Shown here in pieces: positions 21,601-30,510 of a DNA stretch of 64,000 nt. The notes beneath the pieces are model-generated. The model saw only the letters and a program-made list of their open reading frames with translations. It did not search any database and was not told where the DNA came from. Position 1 is the stretch's first letter; each line of letters opens with the position of its first letter. The DNA comes from Volutella citrinella (taxonomy: Eukaryota > Ascomycota > Sordariomycetes > Hypocreales > Nectriaceae). Both the position numbers and the translations under genes were made by a program. Location: the NCBI GenBank assembly GCA_034401135.1, contig JAWZSP010000003.1:1736001-1800000 (forward strand). The letters run 5' to 3'.

Positions 21601-21818
21601 CCCCCCTGGCCCTGCATGGCAAATGGACGTTATGAATATCGCGGATCCGGACTAACCCATGCACAGGCAAAATCGATACGCTTAAGCACGCCAAGAAGGA
21701 TGTCATGGAAATGGGCAAGGGCACTGAGTGTGGTATTGGCCTCGAAGGCTTCCAAGACTTCGAAGTTGACGACCAGCTCCAGACGTATACTGAGGTCAGG
21801 GAGAAGCGAACTCTGTAA
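18674..21818 (+). CDS. IFM1: Mitochondrial translation initiation factor IF-2
   Basis: GTPase that delivers initiator tRNA to the mitochondrial ribosome. Exons 18674-18697, 18752-21590 and 21667-21818 give 1004 aa. The first exon codes MLRTRALQ; it is needed because the long frame has no ATG near its start, and joining it yields an Arg/Cys-rich mitochondrial presequence ([20 protein letters not shown]). Introns: 54 nt (GTATTT...CAG, phase 0) and 76 nt (GTGAGT...CAG, phase 1). Residues about 90-460 are low-complexity and charged, followed by an IF2N-like region. The G domain begins near residue 490 with GHVDHGKT (G1), then DTPGHAAF (G3), NKID (G4) and SGKTGQG (G5). Domain II, a Gln/Ala coiled coil, domain III and the final domain ([24 protein letters not shown]) follow in the canonical IF-2 order. 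Confidence 0.94.
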
Positions 21819-22189
21819 CACTGTACCAACATAAGAGAAAAAGTGGCGACGGCTCCGCCGATATGAGCAGCTGATGGAGTTGCCAGGCTGTATACATATG
21901 GATATGATCATGTATATAAAATGTACAACAGACATAAAACGGATGTATGAGTAGATGGTTCAAGAAGGCTTGGAATCGGAGCATGATGCTGATGCATGAA
22001 ACGGATGGATTAATCACGTCTTGACCTCACTACACTTATTCCAATAGAACAGTCAAAGGCGTTCAATTCTCAGCACAGCTCTGTACAAGTGTGGCCACAC
22101 ACGTGTGACGTCGAGGCGAGGCGAGAGGAAATGCATTCATTCGACAACTGTAAGAACGCCGTGATAAAAATACTCGTCTTGTCTATTTT
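21819..22189. other. Convergent 3' flanks of IFM1 and TSR3
   Basis: A 371-bp convergent spacer, AT-rich (ATATAAAATG, CATATGGATATG), consistent with polyadenylation regions. No gene. Confidence 0.5.
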
Positions 22190-23395
22190 TCAGCCGCGCT
22201 TCGGCGCCGACACGGCGTTTGAAGAAAACGTGCGCGTGGTAATCGCCGCCTGGGCGCGCTCCTTGTCCAGCTTGGCGAGCCCGATGCGGTCCGTGACGGG
22301 CGTAGCAGAGATGATGTTGTCAAAGTCGTCATCGTCATTGTCACTGTCGCCGTTGTCCGAGTCGGGCTCCACGTCCGAGTCGGCCCTGAGGCCTTGGCGA
22401 GGGTTGGGGATGGTAGCGGGCTTCTTGCGGCCGTCGTCGGGGTTTGGGTTGGAGAAGGTCTTGGAGGCGAGCACCTTGCGGCGGATTTCCTCCATGGCAG
22501 CGTCGTCGTCCGAGTCGTCAGATATGGCATAGGGGTCTTTGTCTTCTTCCTCCTCCTCCTCTGCTTGGCTGGCCTTTGGCGGTCGCTTTCCCAGGTAAAT
22601 GCCGTCTACACTGCCCTTCTCGTCCTGACTGTCCGCGTCTTCCTCCTCATCGCTGTCCTCTTCGTCGTCGTCGTCGTCGTCGGATGGATCTAAACGCCGT
22701 CTATTGGTGTTTCCAGTAGTCCACATATCACCGCCTCCCTCCTCGCGGCTCTCGGCGTACTCCCTCTCAAGCTGCTCCATCCACTCCTCTTCCGTCTTCT
22801 TGATGCTCGCCGCGTCGGTGCACGCAGCATACCGTTTCAACAGCGTGGAGTTGATCTCTAGGAACGAAGGCCCATAGGAAAAGGGCTCGAGGATTTGCTC
22901 GGCCCACTCGAGATGCCCACAGATGGCAAACGCGGCAGCCAGTGCCTCGACACAGTTCAGACGCCAAGGCTTGCCGTAGTTGACAGTGTTCGCAGCGACG
23001 AGATATGGCAGCAGCCGTTCGCATTTCCCACCGACCTTGTTCCACTGCACCTCCTGCGTCCGCGCCCAAGAGCACTCAACGACGGCCGCGCCGTATTGAT
23101 CCATAAGCTCGCGATCAGCAGGCGAAACAACCTGCTTTCCATTTGGTGTGATGATGACACCGTTGTGGCGCTGGCCGAGATGCAGATCGCGCATCATTCC
23201 TAGCTTCATGAGCTTCTTCCCTGAGCAGCGCTTTGGGTCGCAGTGACCCAGATCCCAACAGGCAGCCTTGAAGGCCGGCCTGCCAGACGAGCCGCCACCC
23301 TCATCATCACCTTGGCGGGGTCCTCGATTGCGAGCCGGGCCATGGTAGCCGCCGCGTTTGCCCTTTGGGTTGAAGTCTTTCTTGTGGCGCACCAT
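22190..23395 (-). CDS. TSR3: 18S rRNA aminocarboxypropyltransferase Tsr3
   Basis: Cytoplasmic enzyme that adds the 3-amino-3-carboxypropyl group from S-adenosylmethionine to the hypermodified pseudouridine of 18S rRNA (position 1191 in yeast), a late step of 40S maturation. Intronless, 401 aa. The RLI-like N-terminal block (WDLGHCDPKRCSGKKL) and the SAM-binding/catalytic half (VSPADRELMDQYGAAVVECSWAR, then KCERLLPYLVAANTVNYGKPW, LNCVEALAAAF and GPSFLEINSTLLKRYAAC) are in the family order within residues 45-210. The C-terminal about 180 residues are fungal extension: strongly acidic Asp/Glu/Ser tracts, partly encoded by a GAC repeat near 22665-22682, and not present in the short archaeal enzymes. 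The Lys/Gly/Arg-rich start (MVRHKKDFNPKGKRGG) may bind RNA. Confidence 0.93.
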   Translation of the reverse strand: MVRHKKDFNPKGKRGGYHGPARNRGPRQGDDEGGGSSGRPAFKAACWDLGHCDPKRCSGKKLMKLGMMRDLHLGQRHNGVIITPNGKQVVSPADRELMDQYGAAVVECSWARTQEVQWNKVGGKCERLLPYLVAANTVNYGKPWRLNCVEALAAAFAICGHLEWAEQILEPFSYGPSFLEINSTLLKRYAACTDAASIKKTEEEWMEQLEREYAESREEGGGDMWTTGNTNRRRLDPSDDDDDDEEDSDEEEDADSQDEKGSVDGIYLGKRPPKASQAEEEEEEDKDPYAISDDSDDDAAMEEIRRKVLASKTFSNPNPDDGRKKPATIPNPRQGLRADSDVEPDSDNGDSDNDDDDFDNIISATPVTDRIGLAKLDKERAQAAITTRTFSSNAVSAPKRG

Positions 23396-24037
23396 GTCGA
23401 GGATCAGAAAATCTTAGTCAGTGCCAGTATATACGTATCTGATTCGATCTTTGTTGGAAATCACAAATCTTCTCGATGGTGAGTTTTCTGTAGTTGAAGT
23501 TGAACAATGTGTCGCTCTATCGATAACGAAAATATGGTGGAGGGGTTCTGCAGTGGGGCTCAGGGCGTGGCGCATGCCAGGCTGCGTTGACCACTAGCCA
23601 CACGGATGCTGGGTCGAGACGGGAAGGAAGTGGTTCGCGTCGAACAGCAACACACTCACAGCTCAAGCTCTCGAATCGCATGTTTGTCAGTGATTTGGGC
23701 GCGAAGCTCTGCTGTTGGTGGGTATATTTCTAAATGGCTCTAGTATGGTCGCTTCAGCTTTTGAATATGTCCGATTAATCCTCTGCGTTCCTCCTCGCGT
23801 CCCAACCCTTACTCATGACACCAACTCCGTAATCAAACAAGCACCATGTGAGTTTGAGTGATAGGTCGTTAAACAATGGGCATGGTGAGTCCCAGGCCTA
23901 CCCGTGACGAAGAATTAACCGGCCCAAAACATGGAAAGCCTCAAGGTGAGGAGTGAAGCCGCCGGGCCTTTCCTGGTTGATAGCTGGTGAGAGGCTGAAT
24001 AGGGCAATCTCGTATCACTCTTCTCATCCCGACTTCT
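23396..24037. other. Intergenic: TSR3 promoter and 3' flank of YOS1
   Basis: 642 bp without a recognised gene; it holds the TSR3 promoter. The small minus-strand gene YOS1 ends at its right border. Confidence 0.5.
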
Positions 24038-24382
24038 CTATCCCAGAATCAACTCATAAGTGATGATCAATGTATTCACAACGATCAACGGGACTGCATG
24101 CCGGTCAGTTCTCAGTTCTCCTGGCTCGCCAAGCCCAACACAGATTGCCCTGGGTCAAGATGAGAAAACGTCGACAAGCTCACCTCTCATGACCATGCGC
24201 ACACTGGCGATTAGTTGGACGACCTTGGCCTTAACGCTTTGAGATTCTGATGCGGCGCCGAAAGCAGGGTCGTAGGTGGAGGTTGATAGCCCAATGCGGG
24301 CGAGAAAGCGGTCATCGGAGAGAATAGTTAGGGCATTTGTCAAAAGACAGATGACATATACGAGGCTGCCGAGGAATAGCAT
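24038..24382 (-). CDS. YOS1: Yos1 / IER3IP1-like ER-Golgi transport protein
   Basis: Small membrane protein of the Yip1-Yif1-Yos1 complex on COPII vesicles, required for ER-to-Golgi transport. Two exons on the minus strand, 24382-24184 and 24093-24038, joined by a 90-nt phase-1 intron (GTGAGC...GCATGCAG), give 84 aa, essentially the length of yeast Yos1 (85). Visible family features are an N-terminal hydrophobic helix (MLFLGSLVYVICLLTNALTI), the conserved LSDDRFLARIGL segment, the VKAKVVQLIASVRMVMR motif and, after splicing, the C-terminal membrane segment VPLIVVNTLIITYELILG. Reading into the intron instead gives a meaningless GELVDVFSS ending, so splicing is required to restore the second helix. 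It is easily missed because the last exon is only 56 nt. Confidence 0.9.
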
Positions 24383-25511
24383 TGTGCCGGTGAAGTCTGA
24401 AGCACAAACAAAGGGCGGTGGTTGGGGGTCCTTGTCGAATGGGAATGAGTGGCTCCTTCACTTCCGTTGCTAACTGTCGTAGTCGTGAAGTGCTGTCCTG
24501 TCCTCAAGCGCGAGGTCATGTGACACTAATGGGTGGAAGGGCCACGTTTGGCTGAGCCGGGATAAATATCCTCCAAGCCGTTCGTCCATTGACAAGGTGG
24601 ATGGATGCCTTGGTGGCAACAAACGAGCAGGCTGACGGCTTTTGAAAGGGAAAATAAAATTAGACAAAAAATGATAGTAAATTACCACTGCGTCGGATAG
24701 ATCGGGCAAATATTGGTTTTCGCATTCATCAATGCTGTTTGGTACGGAGGAGTGACAGCCAAATACACCATCAATTGAGACAATGCCACTCAAGGTAACA
24801 TACGCCTGTAACTCGCAGCAAGGAAATAATCACCAGCGATGGCTCCAAAGCTGATATTCGGTATACCTCCTCCAAACTTGCATCATCTTGTCATCACATA
24901 CCTTATGTTCAATGAGATTTGTCCTGACGTAGAGCTGACCTAGGTCCAAAGATGCTGAGTCATCGGACTGCTCGGTTTCGCAACTCGGGGCGGTGCTTCG
25001 GCGTGGTAGTGGCGCCTACAGTTGGTGTTGCTAGACTGCTGGGGGGGCAATAGGCCGCCGTGGAATATTCTGGCCGCCATACCTGTTCCGCTCCAGGGCT
25101 GTCCTTCCACCATAGCGCAAGCGTCCAGTGTCAACAGTCTCCCGTCAGCCAAACGACACTGGCGAGAGCCACAACCAGGAACACGACGCCATTGCTGCTT
25201 AGGCAACGGGATTTGGACTGTTTCTCACACATAGTACTCCTTGTCCTCTATCTCTCTCGTCCATGGTAGCTTGACAGCACACTGCAATACCACCCCCCTC
25301 GACACCACCTAATTGACTTCTCCGAGTCCCTATCCGTCCGTCTGAGCTGCCCCGCTCTCGTCAAGCTACCTCAGGTACTCCGTACGGCTACGGCCACCCC
25401 AGCTGTTGTCCCGCCTCCCCTCCAACTCTTACATCTCGAGCCACCTGGTCGCAAACCCACGACGCCGCCCAACCCGGCTTCGCTTCGCTTCGCTGCTCCC
25501 ACGGTTTCAGA
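24383..25511. promoter_or_regulatory. Divergent promoter region of YOS1 and GGA
   Basis: 1129 bp between divergent starts of two secretory-pathway genes. The right half becomes strongly CT-rich on the plus strand (25245-25510), typical of a fungal leader for GGA. No other gene seen. Confidence 0.5.
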
Positions 25512-27638
25512 ATGGAGGCCGCATCTGCCCGTGCCGCCGCCCGCGACCGCTGGGGCGAGCTCGGCCGCGCGCCCTCGCAGCTCCAGCGCTTCATCCAGTC
25601 GGCCTGCAGCCCTGAGAACTACGAGCCCAACCTCGCCCTCAACCTGGAGATCGCCGACCTCATCAACAGTAAGAAGGGCAGTGCTCCGCGAGAGGCTGCC
25701 AACGCCATTGTCGGCTACATCAACCACCGCAACCCGAACGTCGCTCTCCTAGCCCTCAACCTCCTCGACATCTGTGTCAAGAACTGCGGCTACCCTTTCC
25801 ACCTGCAGATCAGCACCAAGGAGTTCCTGAACGAGCTCGTCAGGAGGTTTCCCGAACGCCCTCCCATCCGCGCGACCCGTGTACAGCAAAAGATTCTGGA
25901 GGCCATCGAGGAGTGGCGAGGGACGATATGCGAGACGAGTCGTTACAGGGAGGACCTGGGCTTCATCCGGGATATGCACCGCCTACTGAGCTACAAGGGC
26001 TACGTGTTCCCAGAAGTGCGAAGAGAGGATGCGGCAGTCCTTAACCCGAGCGATGTAGACGCCCTCCCCGCAGCACTCTGAATGCCTTCACAAGCTGACC
26101 CTGAGACAGAACCTGAAATCCGCCGAGGAGATGGAGGAGGAGGAGCGCGAAGCCCAATCCGCCAAACTTCAAGAGCTCATCCGACGCGGCACTCCCGAAG
26201 ATCTGCAACAGGCGAACCGCCTCATGAAGGTCATGGCTGGCTACGACACCCGATCCAAGACCGACTACCGTGCCAAGGCCGCCGAGGAGGTGGGCAAGAT
26301 CCAGGCCAAAGCTCGATTATTGGAGGAACGACTGGAGGCCTTCCGGCAGGGCGATCAGATGGAGGATGGCGATGTGTTCAGCGAGTTGGCCGCAGCTCTG
26401 CAGAGCGCGCAGCCCAAGATCCAAAAGATGTGCGAGGAGGAGTCTGACGACCACGAAGCTGTGGCGAAGCTCTTGGAGATCAACGACAGCATCCACAGGA
26501 CGGTAGAGCGCTACAAGCTGATGAAGAAGGGAGACATTGAGGGTGCAGCCAAGGTCGCCGCGGGCGCACCTCCTCCTTCGTCATCCTCGGCCGCCAAGTC
26601 GAGCGCGGCAAACGAGCTGTCGCTCATTGACTTTGGCGGTGACGCATCAGAGACCAATGGAGGCAACGAAGCCTCCTCAAGTAGTGCTGCCCCTGCTACC
26701 GCGGGCATCGAGAACGACCTTCTCGGCCTCGACATTGGTGGTGACTCGGGCAGCTTTGGCCAAGGCGGAAGTATTGCGCTTGGCTTCGGTACCAACCAGA
26801 GTAAGCCGCCTCCCATCCCCTTGCAACCTCGTCGTGCTGTGCCATTTACTGACAACTCGAACAGACATCCCTGGCCCGGCCCTTCTGTCTTCCATGACTG
26901 AGGATAGCTCTGCCAAGGGCCCCATCTCCTCCCAGTCCACGCCCCCCTTTGGCCAGTTCAGCTCCTTCACGTCGCAGCCTGCTTCTCTATCGACATCACC
27001 CCAGCCCCCCTTCCAGCAGCAGTCAGCTCACCCGCCTCCGCCTCAGCCCGCCTCCGATCCGTTCGCTGCATTTGGCGGTTCCATGGGCTCTCAGAGAGCC
27101 TCGCCTGCTCCTCCTCCTCCCCAGCCGGCTGCTGTCTCAAATGACGACGATGAGTGGAACTTCTCATCTTCACTCCCTCCCGAGGTCCCCAGCAAGCCCA
27201 AGGAGCACAAGGGCCTCGTCAGCGATACCAGCCTCCGCATTGAGATGATGGCCAAGCGCAATCCTGCCGCTGCCAATGCAATCAACATCAGCTTTGCCTT
27301 CACCAACAAGACAGCCCAGCCTATTTCTGAGCTGCATTTCCAGCTAGCCGTAACCAAGGTATACCAGATTCATATCCACCACCCCTCCGCAGCTATTCGT
27401 GTAGTTCAGACTTTGCTAACAACCCATACAGGGTTTCGAGCTGCAACTCAGGCCCCAGACTGGCCGTGAACTGGCTCCCCAACAAAGCCGTGGCGTCACC
27501 CAGGAGGTCCAGATTTGGCACGCCGGCAACCACGCCCAAAAGGTCGACTCAGTCAAGCTGCGTTGGCGTGCTGCTTATAAACTCGCCGACCAGGCGACCA
27601 ACGAGACAGGTGCCATTCCCGAGTTCAGCCTCGCCTAG
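25512..27638 (+). CDS. GGA-type clathrin adaptor (VHS-GAT-GAE)
   Basis: Arf-dependent, ubiquitin- and clathrin-binding adaptor for trans-Golgi to endosome sorting. Exons 25512-26054, 26110-26800, 26865-27358 and 27432-27638 give 644 aa, close to yeast Gga1/2. Introns are 55, 64 and 73 nt with GTAGAC, GTAAGC and GTATAC donors. The VHS domain occupies residues about 15-150 (PSQLQRFIQSACSPENYEPNL, LALNLLDICVKNCGYPFH). The GAT domain is at about 185-330 (LQELIRRGTPEDLQQANRLMKVMAGYD and a long helical bundle). The hinge contains clathrin-box-like sequences (ELSLIDF and LLGLDI) and Pro/Gln-rich stretches. The C-terminal GAE ear (about 515-644) contains IEMMAKRNPAAANAINISFAFTNKTAQPI and VQIWHAG. The first intron must be removed because the VHS frame otherwise stops after seven more codons. 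Confidence 0.93.
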
Positions 27639-28515
27639 GAGGTTTCAGAGATGGGCCTTGGCCATCACCTTTTGTTGATTTTATTCATGATTAGCGCCGA
27701 TGCCGGGACAAGATGGTTTGCGGCCACATGTCCAACGTGGAGGAGGAGGGGGTGGAGGAGAAGGAAGAAGAGGAAGAGACAAGAGTGCTGAACGGTGTGG
27801 AAGCAAGGATTCGCATCTATTCCGTTTTCATATCTCACAATTAGATATCTCTTCCGTCAATGGCGGAATGGAAAGAAGCGGGTCTAGCGAGTGATGAAGC
27901 CGCCGTGGCCAATGTTGATTGACAAGCATATATGCAACGGTATCTTGTGACGGCGCAGTTGATGATGCATTTGTGGATACGTTCAAAACACATACTCATA
28001 TCGTAAATCACATAGTCACCCATGCTTGAAGAGGCATATCATGTGTCATGTTCGGCAAACTCCTATTCTACAAGTCTTTCTACTCCCGTGTGTACGTACC
28101 AGGACTGTAAACCACTCCACTGTTCTCAAAGACATCATTCCCCGTTCATGTCTTGTGTCTCTGATCTCTCCGAACGCCTAAAGAAAATCAAACCTGGGCT
28201 TGCCGTACAAGTGGAAACTCCCACAAGCGGCCTTCCCTCCTCCCATATCCCCCACGACCGTGCAGGAATCCCCCCCGAGACCGTGACGTCTGACACATCA
28301 CGTCCAGTGAGGGCCTTGTATTAGAAGGAACATGCATTGCGACGTCAAGAAAACTCATCAATGATAACACCAGCGGTTTGGGTTTCGCCCAACCGATCAG
28401 ATGCCAAACTCCCCTAATCTTACGCAACATGGCGTGACAGTCAGTGTCGAGCGCCAGATTTATTTTTTTGTGAAAAGTCTGTCAACGAGACTTGTTATTA
28501 GAGCCGTGTTATTGC
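27639..28515. other. Convergent intergenic region between GGA and HPC2
   Basis: 877 bp of 3' flank. It contains a GGAGGAGG purine-rich stretch near 27735-27780 and AT-rich segments. No gene recognised. Confidence 0.5.
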
Positions 28516-30510
28516 TCAGGCGCCCAGCTCGCTGACGGCAAAGGAAGGGGTCGTCGGTTGCACCACATATCCATTAGTGGGCGTTTTGGCCAGCTGCGCC
28601 ATGCTCTCCCGTTCGGCCTTTTCACGCTCTCGCTGAAGCTTCTCTGACTTCGTAATGCGAGGCTTCCTGGTGATCTGGCCTCCACGGGAGCCAGGGCCGC
28701 CACCGCGCCCAGAGCCGGTTCCGCGGGTAGATGCTCCTCTGCCACCGCGGCTGCCTCTTCCTCCGCGACCACGCTTCGGGGGGCCGTCATGACTAAAAGG
28801 TTCGATGTTAATAAAAAGAATCAAGTTTCCTGTAAGGATGAATACGTACCCTGCTGCAGGTTTCTCGACCTCAGGGACCAATGGGCCAGAATAGACAAAG
28901 AAACCATCTCGGCTGGCGGCAGCCTGAGCCTCCCAAAGGAGCTCCGAATCGTCAACAAAATCATCATCAACATCATATTGATCTTCCTTGAAATTACGCT
29001 TCTTCTTGGGCTTGGCCTGCGCATCGGGGTTGCTGGTTCCTCCGTTGTCGGGGTTGCTACCCTCGCCGTCGGAAAGGTCCACAGACATCTCATCGCCCGA
29101 TTCACGACCAGACTCAATCTTCTCCAGCGACGCAGCGGCTGCCGCAATCCTAGCCTTGCGGTCCCGATTGGCGGCCAGGCGAGGGTGGAGGGCATCCCAG
29201 CCGTAGCGTTCCTCTGCCACGCGCATGAAATTGACGTACTTGTTGGTCTCGCCAGATTGGATCGGGATTTCGAGCAAGATGGTAGGCGCCTGTGTCTCCT
29301 CGCCAGGCTTGGCTCGACCGAAGTCCAAGATGGACCGACCTTCACTCTCCTGCATATCGTCTAGGTTATCGGTTCTAGGGGTGGAAACACCGGTGATTGG
29401 CTTCTGCTTCGGCGACACCTTCTTGATGGGGCCGTTTGCGATTGTGGTGAAATTGGATTCCTTGATTACAGGTCGCTGCGCAAGAGCAAGGCCCGGGTTC
29501 CTGATGGCCTCTTGGGCGGGCGATCGAGACGGAGTAGGTGTCGATACACCCCGTTGGTTGGATGGCGAGGCTGGAGTCGGAGCATCTTGGGCCTGGAGCC
29601 GGGATTGCGTCGAAACTGGTTGGTAGGTGGTGCTGTGCGACTGGCTGGGAGAGCCGCGGGCCGGGGCGGCAGGCTCAAGCAGGCTGGCAATTGTAGGAGA
29701 TCGGTTAGGCATCTGGCTGGGCGCCCGCGGGGAGCCAGAGGCAGAGTTGTAAGGATTGTGAGAGACCATTGTCTCCCGAACAGGGTCATAGTTGCCACGG
29801 ATGGGGTCATAGCTCTGGCCACTTGTTCGGACGGGGACGGTAGTGGTGTGGGATGGTGACTGCGAGAGCGGTTCCGAGTTGAGGATGTCGCGCATCGAGC
29901 CAGGATATGTCTCTCGTTTGGGCAAGTTGGGCGAATACTGCGAATCCGACGGATTATGTGGGTGGTTGGCATGAGGGTGGGCAGGAGACGACGCGGACAG
30001 GCTAGAGATGTCGGACACGCGTGGTTGATGGGAGCCGGCAGCAACGAAGGAGTTATCGGCGGGGACATCAGTGTCGGTATCCGTGGCGGGAGCTATCTTG
30101 CGTTTTCGCTGGATGGGGGGCGCATTGGGGTCGCGCGGCTTTCTTTGTTTGCGAGCCGGTTTCGAGCCATCAGACCCATCCGCATTCTTGGGCTTCACGA
30201 CAGAGCCCGGCTTGCGGCCAGGCTTCTTCCGGGGGACGCCTGCCGCGGTAAGCTGCACCCATTGCCCGTCGATGAGGCCATAACGCTTCGGTGGACCATT
30301 GCCGGTATGATTTGGCGGGGGCGGCGGTGGTGGGCCTGCTTGCGAGTGTGATTGTGATGGTGAGTGCTGAGTCTGGCCATCGCGGCCGACGATGATTTCC
30401 TCCATGCCGATCTTGGGTCGACCGACGAGTTGTCGAGAGGGCGAGCCCCTTTCTGAAAGGCCCGATGGGGGCGAAGATAGCTCGCCAGTAGACGAGTCGT
30501 CGCGTGACAT
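28516..30510 (-). CDS. HPC2: HIR histone chaperone complex subunit Hpc2 (ubinuclein-like)
   Basis: Subunit of the HIR complex, which deposits H3-H4 independently of replication and represses histone genes. Two exons, 30510-28850 and 28792-28516, give 645 aa. The 57-nt intron (GTACGT...TTTTAG) contains no stop and is a multiple of three, so the unspliced frame also reads through; the intron would encode a hydrophobic stretch (FILTGNLILFINIEPF) unlike the rest of the protein. The diagnostic Hpc2-related (HUN) domain is at residues about 512-550: DDDFVDDSELLWEAQ and DGFFVYSGPL. Upstream, KRYGLIDGQWV and the AT-hook-like KKPGRKPGS (about residues 95-105) lie in a long Ser/Pro/Gln-rich region. The C-terminus has an RG-rich segment and the basic TRKPRITKSEKLQREREKAE helix. 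Confidence 0.9.
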   Translation of the reverse strand: MSRDDSSTGELSSPPSGLSERGSPSRQLVGRPKIGMEEIIVGRDGQTQHSPSQSHSQAGPPPPPPPNHTGNGPPKRYGLIDGQWVQLTAAGVPRKKPGRKPGSVVKPKNADGSDGSKPARKQRKPRDPNAPPIQRKRKIAPATDTDTDVPADNSFVAAGSHQPRVSDISSLSASSPAHPHANHPHNPSDSQYSPNLPKRETYPGSMRDILNSEPLSQSPSHTTTVPVRTSGQSYDPIRGNYDPVRETMVSHNPYNSASGSPRAPSQMPNRSPTIASLLEPAAPARGSPSQSHSTTYQPVSTQSRLQAQDAPTPASPSNQRGVSTPTPSRSPAQEAIRNPGLALAQRPVIKESNFTTIANGPIKKVSPKQKPITGVSTPRTDNLDDMQESEGRSILDFGRAKPGEETQAPTILLEIPIQSGETNKYVNFMRVAEERYGWDALHPRLAANRDRKARIAAAAASLEKIESGRESGDEMSVDLSDGEGSNPDNGGTSNPDAQAKPKKKRNFKEDQYDVDDDFVDDSELLWEAQAAASRDGFFVYSGPLVPEVEKPAAGYVFILTGNLILFINIEPFSHDGPPKRGRGGRGSRGGRGASTRGTGSGRGGGPGSRGGQITRKPRITKSEKLQREREKAERESMAQLAKTPTNGYVVQPTTPSFAVSELGA
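28793..28849 (-). other. Stop-free 57-nt intron of HPC2
   Basis: Donor GTACGT and acceptor TTTTAG, with TTAAC as a likely branch point. Length 3n without stop codons. Removal joins AAG to HDGPPKRG through a glycine codon. Confidence 0.75.
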
